Below, piece after piece: positions 57,884-64,000 of a stretch of DNA of 64,000 nucleotides. The position numbers were made by a program, and so were the translations under genes. Numbering within the stretch: position 1 is the first letter of the stretch; each line of letters opens with the position of its first letter. The notes below the pieces were generated by a model. It had not been told where the DNA came from. It saw only the letters and a list, made by a program, of their open reading frames with translations, and did no database searches. The DNA comes from Arthrobacter citreus (GTDB lineage Bacteria > Actinomycetota > Actinomycetes > Actinomycetales > Micrococcaceae), in NCBI RefSeq assembly GCF_038405225.1, contig NZ_CP151657.1, positions 930,001-994,000 of the forward strand, written 5' to 3'.

Positions 57884-58714
57884 ATGTGCGGACGTTATGT
57901 AATGGCGAAGACGACGGCGGACCTTGTGGCCGAGGCCGAGGCGGAAGCTGACGCCAACCTGGAGCTTCGCCAATCCTGGAACATCGCACCGACGTCGGAC
58001 GTGCCGGTGGTGCTGGAACGGTTCATTGGCGGGGCGTCCGGAAATCGTCCGGCCCCGGGAGGGACCGCCGCCGCGGGCCGGCCCGTGCGCCAGGTGCATG
58101 TGGCGCGCTGGGGCCTGGTGCCGGGCTGGGCCCGCGATGCCTCGGCCGGTGCCCGCGCCTTTAACGCCCGCAGTGAAACCGTCCTGGAGAAGCCCACCTT
58201 TCGCGACGCCGTCATCTCCCGCCGCTGTGCCGTTCCGGTTCAGGGATATTACGAGTGGAAAACCGGACCAGGACGCGCCAAGCGGCCGTTTTACGTTTCC
58301 CGCAGTGACGGGGCGCTGACCTTTTTTGCCGGCCTGTATGAGTGGTGGCGCGATCCGGCCAAGGCCCCCGGTGATCCGGGCAGCTGGCTGCTGTCGGCGT
58401 CGATCCTCACCACCGCTGCACCGGACCCGGCCGAAGCCACTGCATCGGGACAGCCACCGGTGCTCGCCGCCTTGGGGGAGCTGCATGACCGCATGCCGGT
58501 GCCGATGGACCGGGGGACCATGGCGGCGTGGCTGGACCCTGCGGCTCCCGACCCGGCGGCCCTGGTGCACCGGGTCACCGCAGAGGCACATGCCACCGCC
58601 GCGGAGTGGAGCATGACCGAAGTGGGGCCGGCCGTGGGCAGCGTCCATAATGACGGGCCACAGCTGCTGGCGGCTCCCGGGCCGGACTCCGCTCCGGAGC
58701 CCGCGCTGTTCTAA
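57884..58714 (+). CDS. SOS-response-associated peptidase (SRAP), second copy
   Basis: 276 residues. Cys2 in MCGRYVMAK, NARSETVLEKP, VQGYYEWKTG and a LHDRMPV histidine. Diverged from the 42275 copy, mainly in the middle and C-terminus, and lacking the Gly/Asp insert. Its last four bases overlap the convergent VOC gene. Confidence 0.92.
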   Translation: MCGRYVMAKTTADLVAEAEAEADANLELRQSWNIAPTSDVPVVLERFIGGASGNRPAPGGTAAAGRPVRQVHVARWGLVPGWARDASAGARAFNARSETVLEKPTFRDAVISRRCAVPVQGYYEWKTGPGRAKRPFYVSRSDGALTFFAGLYEWWRDPAKAPGDPGSWLLSASILTTAAPDPAEATASGQPPVLAALGELHDRMPVPMDRGTMAAWLDPAAPDPAALVHRVTAEAHATAAEWSMTEVGPAVGSVHNDGPQLLAAPGPDSAPEPALF

Positions 58715-59175
58715 GTGCGGGGCGGCTCCGCGGCATCCGCCGTTTCGATGACCTCGATCGTGACGTTGCCGTGCTCGTCAATGCTCAGCCCTGGGTTGTA
58801 GCAGACCTCCCAGCGGTACCCGTCGGGATCCGTGAAGTAGCCCGAATATCCGCCCCAGCTCATTTGGGTTCCCGGCGCCGAGATGGAGCCGCCGGCTGCG
58901 GCGGCCTCGGCCAGGACCGCTTCCACTTCGGCGGCTGATCCCACGTTGTGTCCCAGGGTTACCGGGGCGGCGCCCGCCTCGCCCATCGGGCCGGCTTCGG
59001 CGGCCAAATGATCGCGCCGGAAAAAGGCCAGCAGCAGTCCCGGACCGACCTGGTAGAAAATCACTTCCTCGGGCACATACTGGGCTGCTTTCCACCCGAG
59101 GCGGGAGGAGTAGAACGCGTACGTTACTTCGAGATCCCGCACGCCAACGGTCATCACGGAAAGGGAGGGCTTCAC
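58711..59175 (-). CDS. VOC family protein (glyoxalase/bleomycin-resistance fold)
   Basis: 154 residues with two beta-alpha-beta-beta-beta units: MTVGVRDLEVTYAFYSSRLGW and GYFTDPDGYRWEVCYNP (metal-ligand Glu). The GTG start is uncertain: GGAGG sits directly against it, and a longer frame goes to 59355 without conservation. Substrate unknown. Confidence 0.83.
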   Translation of the reverse strand: MKPSLSVMTVGVRDLEVTYAFYSSRLGWKAAQYVPEEVIFYQVGPGLLLAFFRRDHLAAEAGPMGEAGAAPVTLGHNVGSAAEVEAVLAEAAAAGGSISAPGTQMSWGGYSGYFTDPDGYRWEVCYNPGLSIDEHGNVTIEVIETADAAEPPRT

Positions 59176-59376
59176 CCTCCAGATCTTCCCACCTCCGGGC
59201 CAATAAGTTCCTGTTTTACGCCCGGTGATCCGTGCCGGGAACCGTTCGCACGGCACTGGAGTGTTGACGATGCCGAAGCGGGCGAGCTTCATGGACATAG
59301 AACCGGGCACACGGGTCAGCACGGAACGCGGCTCGATCCATTGCCTGCCTTCCACAGCGAGAGGCAGTGGCTGTTC

Positions 59377-61719
59377 ATGAATTCTTCAGTACCGCGGCAT
59401 CTGTCCGGCAGCCACCAGACGGGAAATGGAACCGGCGGCGGGAGCGGAGCCGGCGGCGGGAGCGGGACCTCCGGCGGGAGTGGAACCGGCGGCGGACGGA
59501 CCGACCGGCGCAGCGGCTGGGCCCGTTTGCTGATTCCGGTGGTGCTGATCATCGTCTGGTTCGGTGTGGGCGGCATTGGCGGACCCTATTTCGGCAAGAT
59601 CAGCGAAGTCGCGGACAACAACCAGACCTCATTTTTGCCCGCAAGCTCGGAGTCCACGCAGGTGGCAAAGCTGCAGGAGGAGTTTACCGACAGCAGCTCG
59701 ATTCCCGCCGTCGTTGTGTATGTGAACAATGACGGCCTGACGGAGGCGGACCGGGCCTACGTCACCGGCCGGGTGTCCGAGTTGTCGAAGGTCAGCGGAG
59801 TTGCGGGCGAGGTCTCCCCGCCCCAGTTCTCCACCGACGGCAAGGCAGCGGAAATCTTTGTGCCGGTGCAGGATAATGACAGCGCCACGGCCACCGTGGA
59901 GGAGCTGGGCAACGTGGTGCGGGACGGCATCCCCCAGAGGCTGGAAAGTTACGTCACCGGACCGGCCGGACAGCTGGCGGACATCACCGAGGCCTTCGGC
60001 GGCATTGATACCTCACTGGTTCTCGTGGCGGCCCTGGCGGTGCTGGTGATCCTGGTGGTGGTCTACCGCTCGCCCCTGCTGCCTTTCCTGGTTCTGTTGA
60101 CCTCGATCTTCGCCCTCTCCGCCGCCATCCTGGTGGTCTATTACCTGGCCAAAGCCGGAACGCTGACCGTGAACGGCCAGGTGCAGGGCATCCTGTTCAT
60201 CCTGGGCATCGGCGCCGCGACGGACTACTCGCTGCTCTATGTTTCCCGCTTCCGGGAGTCGCTGCGGGACCACGAGGGACGGTGGGATGCGACCTGGGCG
60301 GCGTTGAAGGGAACCTTCGAACCGGTCCTGGCCTCGGCCGCCACGGTAACCGCAGGTCTGCTCTGCCTGCTGCTCAGCGACCTCAATTCCAACAAGGCCC
60401 TGGGGCCGGTGGCAGCCATCGGCATCGGATTCGCTTTCCTGGCCGCGATGACCCTGCTCCCGTCACTGCTCTTCCTTTTTGGGCGGGCAGCCTTCTGGCC
60501 GCGCCGGCCCGCGTTCGGCTCGCCGCACCCAGACCGGGACGGGAATTCCCCCAAGGGGTTCTGGCCACGCGTGGCCCGGACGGTCAAGGCGCGTCCGCGC
60601 CGCACCTGGGTGATTCCCACCCTGGTGCTCCTCATTGCGGCAACAGGGCTGCTGCAGCTGCGGGCCTCCGGGGTGCCGCAGAGCGATTTTGTGCTTGGAC
60701 AGACGGAAACCAAGGAAGGGCAGCAGGCCCTGAGCGAACATTTCCCCTCCGGCTCGGGAAGCCCTGCTCTGATAGTTGCTCCGGAAGGCGAGATCGACGC
60801 CGTCGCCCGCGCCGTGCTGGCCGTGCCCGGCGTGGACGCCCTGGCCGTGGATGCCACGGGCACTCCGGCAGGGGAACTGCCGGTAACCACCGACGGCGTG
60901 CAGGCCTCTCCCGTGCCAGGGACCTCGGGCACACCGAAGGTGGTGGACGGAAAGGTTCTGCTGGAAGCCACCCTGAAGGAAGCCGCGGAGTCCGACGCCG
61001 CCGAGCAGACGGTCACCACCATGAGGGAGGAGGTGGCCGGGATCGGGGATGTGCTGATTGGCGGGGTGACGGCCACGACCATCGATACCAACGCTGCGGC
61101 CGCCCATGACCGGGACCTGATCATTCCGGTGGTCCTGGTGGTGATCCTGTTCCTGCTGATGCTGCTGCTGCGGGCATTGCTGGCCCCGTTCCTGCTGATC
61201 CTGACGGTGCTGCTGTCCTTCGGGGCCACCATGGGCGTTTCGGCCCTGGTCTTCAACCACGTTTTCCGCTTCCCGGGCGCAGACCCCGCCGTTCCGCTGT
61301 TCGGGTTTATCTTCCTGGTGGCCCTGGGCGTGGACTACAACATCTTCCTGATGACACGTGTCCGGGAAGAAAGCATCATTCACGGCACCAGGGAGGGAGT
61401 GATCCGCGGGCTGTTGATCACCGGCAGCGTCATTACCAGCGCCGGCATTGTCCTGGCCGCCACGTTTGCCGCGCTGGGAGTAATCCCCGTGCTGTTCCTG
61501 GCGCAGCTGGCGTTCATTGTGGCCTTTGGCGTCCTGCTGGACACGCTGCTGGTGCGCTCGCTGCTGGTGCCCGCCCTTTCCTATGACATTGGCCCCGCGA
61601 TTTGGTGGCCTTCGAAGCTGTCCCGGGCGCCGCAGGGGCAGCACCGCCAGGGGCTGTCGGGGCATGCGGGAGCCGGTTTCGCCGCCGGTCAAAACGGTCC
61701 AAACAACGGGGGACGTTAG
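59377..61719 (+). CDS. MMPL family RND transporter
   Basis: 780 residues. A Gly/Ser/Thr-rich N-terminal tail (~45 residues) leads to the first helix, a large extracytoplasmic loop, then two six-helix blocks. The GATDY and GVDYN motifs (proton-relay Asp-Tyr) appear once in each half (ILGIGAATDYSLLY and VALGVDYNIFLM). Probably exports a lipid or hydrophobic solute; substrate unknown. Followed by chorismate mutase. Confidence 0.92.
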   Translation: MNSSVPRHLSGSHQTGNGTGGGSGAGGGSGTSGGSGTGGGRTDRRSGWARLLIPVVLIIVWFGVGGIGGPYFGKISEVADNNQTSFLPASSESTQVAKLQEEFTDSSSIPAVVVYVNNDGLTEADRAYVTGRVSELSKVSGVAGEVSPPQFSTDGKAAEIFVPVQDNDSATATVEELGNVVRDGIPQRLESYVTGPAGQLADITEAFGGIDTSLVLVAALAVLVILVVVYRSPLLPFLVLLTSIFALSAAILVVYYLAKAGTLTVNGQVQGILFILGIGAATDYSLLYVSRFRESLRDHEGRWDATWAALKGTFEPVLASAATVTAGLLCLLLSDLNSNKALGPVAAIGIGFAFLAAMTLLPSLLFLFGRAAFWPRRPAFGSPHPDRDGNSPKGFWPRVARTVKARPRRTWVIPTLVLLIAATGLLQLRASGVPQSDFVLGQTETKEGQQALSEHFPSGSGSPALIVAPEGEIDAVARAVLAVPGVDALAVDATGTPAGELPVTTDGVQASPVPGTSGTPKVVDGKVLLEATLKEAAESDAAEQTVTTMREEVAGIGDVLIGGVTATTIDTNAAAAHDRDLIIPVVLVVILFLLMLLLRALLAPFLLILTVLLSFGATMGVSALVFNHVFRFPGADPAVPLFGFIFLVALGVDYNIFLMTRVREESIIHGTREGVIRGLLITGSVITSAGIVLAATFAALGVIPVLFLAQLAFIVAFGVLLDTLLVRSLLVPALSYDIGPAIWWPSKLSRAPQGQHRQGLSGHAGAGFAAGQNGPNNGGR

Positions 61720-61728
61720 TCTAATGGC

Positions 61729-62070
61729 ATGGAAACCCATGATCATCAACGATCCACGACCTGTCAGCTCGACAACGTACGGACGGCAATAGACGAGATT
61801 GACGAGGACATTGTGGCGCTGATTTGGCGCCGTGAACGTCTGGTGCGCCTGGCCGGTCCGTTGAAGGACAACGATGCCCAGGTGAAGGCTCCGGAGCGGG
61901 TGGAGGAAGTCCTGGAACATGTCCGCACAGCAGCCGAAGCGCAGGACGGGGACCCCACGGTGGTGGAAGCGACCTACCGGGCCATGATCGACGCTTTCAT
62001 CGACTACGAGCTCAAAGTGCGCCGCGATGCCGAGACCCAGGCCAAGCTGGAGGCCTTCGCCCGCAGCTAG
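61729..62070 (+). CDS. Chorismate mutase (AroQ type)
   Basis: 113 residues. It isomerises chorismate to prephenate for Phe/Tyr. Helical AroQ fold: VRTAIDEIDEDIVALIWRRERLV carries the active-site Arg region, and the APERVEEVLEHVR helix follows. The N-terminal METHDHQRST is an extension. Nine bp after the MMPL gene, apparently without a functional link. Confidence 0.88.
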   Translation: METHDHQRSTTCQLDNVRTAIDEIDEDIVALIWRRERLVRLAGPLKDNDAQVKAPERVEEVLEHVRTAAEAQDGDPTVVEATYRAMIDAFIDYELKVRRDAETQAKLEAFARS

Positions 62071-62089
62071 CTGAGCCGGAGCCGCGCCC

Positions 62090-63391
62090 CTACAACCGGC
62101 CGGCTTCCCACCGCGGGGCCGCCGAGCCCAGCGGACCCGCGGGAACGTCCCAGTGCAGGTGCGGCTGCGGGCCCGTCCCCTCGAACCGGACCGGAGGCGC
62201 CAGGCGAAGCCCGGGACCCCAAAAGGTCTGTTCCGGCACCTGTTCCAGTGGTTCCGCTGGCGCCCAGAGCGGTGTACCGCCCCCAGCGGTGCCCTGCAGC
62301 TGTGCCGCTGTCCGGGCCAGCGACAGCCGGGCCGAGACAACGGTCCCGTCCAGCCGCTGCCGCCAGGCCTGCAGAGCTGCTGCGGCGGTGAGATAGCCGG
62401 TGGCATGATCCAGGGCCTGCACCGGCAGTGGCCGGGGAACATCCGCGCCAAAATACTCCATGCCGGCGCGGGCAATTCCGGTGCTCATTTGCACGAGGGA
62501 ATCGAATCCGCGCCGCTGCGCCCACGGCCCGGACCAGCCGTAGGCGTTGAGCGAAACCTCAACCAGTCCGGGGCTGATCTGCTGCAGATGCGAGGAATCA
62601 AGCCTCAGCCCGGCGAGAGCTCCAGGCCGGTAACCGGAGACCAGAAGGTCGGCTCCCGCCAGCAGTTCCCGGATGCGCCGGGCGCCGGACGCTGACCTCA
62701 GGTCCAGCATGGCGCACCGTTTGCCGGGAGTCAGCTCCACTTCAGCCGCCGGCTCGGACCAGCCCAGCGGATCAATGCGCAGGACATCGGCGCCCAGCGC
62801 GGCCAAAAAGCGTGTTGCCACCGGTCCGGCAATGATCCGGGTCAGATCCAGAACCCGGACACCGGCAAGCGGCCGCTCTGGCGGGGACTGCGGAACCAGT
62901 CGGGGCGCGGAACCGAGGCCGGTCCAGGTGATCAGCGGTTCTTGTGCCACCGCAGCGCCGGCCGGATGCTGCGACCATTCCTGAACGCTCCGCATCCGGG
63001 CAGCACAGCCTCCTGCGGATAGCACTGCCCTTTCCAGTGGCTCTCCGGCCCAGCCGGCGACGGCGGCAGCCACCGTCCCGCGGTCCGGCACCGGTTCCAT
63101 GGGAAGCCCGAGCGCCGCGAGCGCGGCCTGCCGGTGGTGAGGTGCGTTGGTGTGCAGCCGGATCCATCCGTCGGCACAGGGATAGTCTCCGGCCAGGGAA
63201 TCCCAGGGCGGCGGCAGCTCCCAGCCCTGCGGGGTGAAGGACCCGGCGAACCATGCCAGCGCAAGGTCCGGATCAACCACAGCGGCTGTCTGTCCCCCCA
63301 GCCGCGTGGACAAATCTGCTGCAGCGGTTCCGGCCTGTTCGACAGCCCACGCCGCAAAGGAGCGGACGGGGAAAGCGGACTCCAGGGGCAT
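62090..63391 (-). CDS. CaiB/BaiF CoA-transferase family protein with permuted domain order
   Basis: 433 residues. The canonical N-terminal motif (LAGVRVLDLTRIIAGPVATR...LGADVLRIDP) begins only near residue 175. The first ~165 residues instead carry segments normally found later (DYPCADGWIRLH, then VQEWSQHPAGAAV). This order suggests a circular permutation. The usual CaiB catalytic Asp region was not clearly seen. ATG at 63391 with AGGAAGGG. Function uncertain. Confidence 0.8.
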   Translation of the reverse strand: MPLESAFPVRSFAAWAVEQAGTAAADLSTRLGGQTAAVVDPDLALAWFAGSFTPQGWELPPPWDSLAGDYPCADGWIRLHTNAPHHRQAALAALGLPMEPVPDRGTVAAAVAGWAGEPLERAVLSAGGCAARMRSVQEWSQHPAGAAVAQEPLITWTGLGSAPRLVPQSPPERPLAGVRVLDLTRIIAGPVATRFLAALGADVLRIDPLGWSEPAAEVELTPGKRCAMLDLRSASGARRIRELLAGADLLVSGYRPGALAGLRLDSSHLQQISPGLVEVSLNAYGWSGPWAQRRGFDSLVQMSTGIARAGMEYFGADVPRPLPVQALDHATGYLTAAAALQAWRQRLDGTVVSARLSLARTAAQLQGTAGGGTPLWAPAEPLEQVPEQTFWGPGLRLAPPVRFEGTGPQPHLHWDVPAGPLGSAAPRWEAGRL

Positions 63392-63497
63392 GGCCCATCC
63401 CTTCCTGCGTGGCAGAGGTGCTGCCTGTAGGGTACGGTACTCACACGCCAAGGGGGCCTCCGTCACAGGCGGGGCAGCGGGAGGACAGGCATGGACC

Positions 63498-64000
63498 ATG
63501 GATGAGGAACAGCAGGCGGCACCGGAACAGTGGCGTGCCGTTGCTGCGGCGCTCGCTGACGAGCGCAGGCTGCGGCTGTATGCGCGGGTGATTGTGGCGG
63601 CCGAACGCGGGACACCACTGGACGGGCAGGACTTGGAGGCCAAGGAACGCAAGTCATTGGCTGCCCTGCAGAAAGCCGGGCTCGTATCCTCCGGAGCCTG
63701 TGATGTGCAGCCGGTGGGAGGGATTTTTGCCCGGCTGCTGGCCAGTGGCAAGGAACCGCCGGAGACTTCGGTGCGGAGATTCCTCGTGGACGGAAAGATT
63801 TCCACCTATCCGCGGCGGCAGGCGGACCGGCTGGAGCTGCTTCATTACATCGCCGGGCACGTCTTCGAAACGGTCCAGGCACCTTCCGGAGAAATGCCGG
63901 TACTGAACGAACGCGGCATTACCGAACGGCTCGCGGAGTATTCGAACGATCCGGCCGCCGTTCGCCGCTACCTGGTGGACGAGGGCATCGTCATGCGCAA
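63498..64000 (+). CDS. DUF2087 domain protein, 3' end cut by window edge
   Basis: At least 167 residues, open at the last base. An N-terminal ~75-residue helical part resembles a winged helix (RLRLYARVIVAAE...KSLAALQKAGLV). The C-terminal DUF2087 domain starts near residue 95 (VRRFLVDGKISTYPRRQADRLELL...VRRYLVDEGIVMRK). Probably a DNA-binding regulator. The ATG at 63498 is chosen by frame; GGAGGAC lies upstream. Confidence 0.8.
   Translation, partial: MDEEQQAAPEQWRAVAAALADERRLRLYARVIVAAERGTPLDGQDLEAKERKSLAALQKAGLVSSGACDVQPVGGIFARLLASGKEPPETSVRRFLVDGKISTYPRRQADRLELLHYIAGHVFETVQAPSGEMPVLNERGITERLAEYSNDPAAVRRYLVDEGIVMR

Noticed and set aside
63592-63906. Frame inside the final gene
   Set aside because: Shadow frame; the DUF2087 reading from 63498 explains the region.

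Overview
The window looks like a chromosomal segment from a high-GC actinobacterium of the Arthrobacter type (Micrococcaceae). This rests on the GC-rich codon use, the gene order rne-rplU-rpmA-obg-proB-proA-nadD-rsfS, the mycothiol-linked enzymes (S-(hydroxymethyl)mycothiol dehydrogenase and a mycoredoxin), the class Ib ribonucleotide reductase operon and the Arthrobacter-like secreted proteins. The genus is inferred; no 16S rRNA gene is present.

Layout. 1-14 kb is core genome: the tail of an unrecognised gene, a VKOR-family membrane oxidase, a large RNase E/G, ribosomal proteins L21 and L27, the Obg GTPase, the first two proline-biosynthesis enzymes, a small membrane protein, NadD, a repeat-rich membrane protein, RsfS and a histidine phosphatase. 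Two identical tRNA-Ala(GGC) genes follow, closed by a strong terminator. 14.5-26 kb is a mixed housekeeping and accessory stretch: an NhaA antiporter fused to a DsbA-like domain, a YhhN-family protein, a WYL regulator divergent from an alpha/beta hydrolase, an overlapping FAD-oxidase and PLP-aldolase pair, a fatty acid desaturase, an APP1-domain protein, a FUSC-like transporter and a LysR regulator.

26-31 kb is the nrdHIEF operon for deoxyribonucleotide synthesis, preceded by a likely tandem NrdR operator. A GIY-YIG/NUMOD3 homing-endonuclease-like gene lies between nrdE and nrdF and overlaps the nrdF start by four bases. This is the most striking object in the window.

31-42 kb is accessory: a DHFR-like protein, two genes that each carry an apparent single frameshift, a VanY-type peptidase behind an unusually long Shine-Dalgarno-like sequence, a membrane protein with two DivIVA-type repeats, and two secreted proteins (a GH25 lysozyme and a CAP protein) that share the same three-repeat C-terminal S-layer-like module. 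42-54 kb holds metabolic singletons: an SRAP-family DNA-protein crosslink protein, two aldo/keto reductases, a thioesterase, a lipoate-ligase-like protein, a winged-helix/X25 fusion, hydrolases, a lipase-maturation-factor protein and a lipoprotein. A mycothiol-dependent formaldehyde/redox cluster follows. 55-64 kb has an M20 peptidase and MFS transporter pair, a second SRAP gene, a VOC protein, an MMPL transporter, chorismate mutase, a CaiB/BaiF protein with an apparently permuted domain order, and the start of a DUF2087 gene cut by the window edge.

No CRISPR array, insertion sequence, rRNA operon or prophage was seen.
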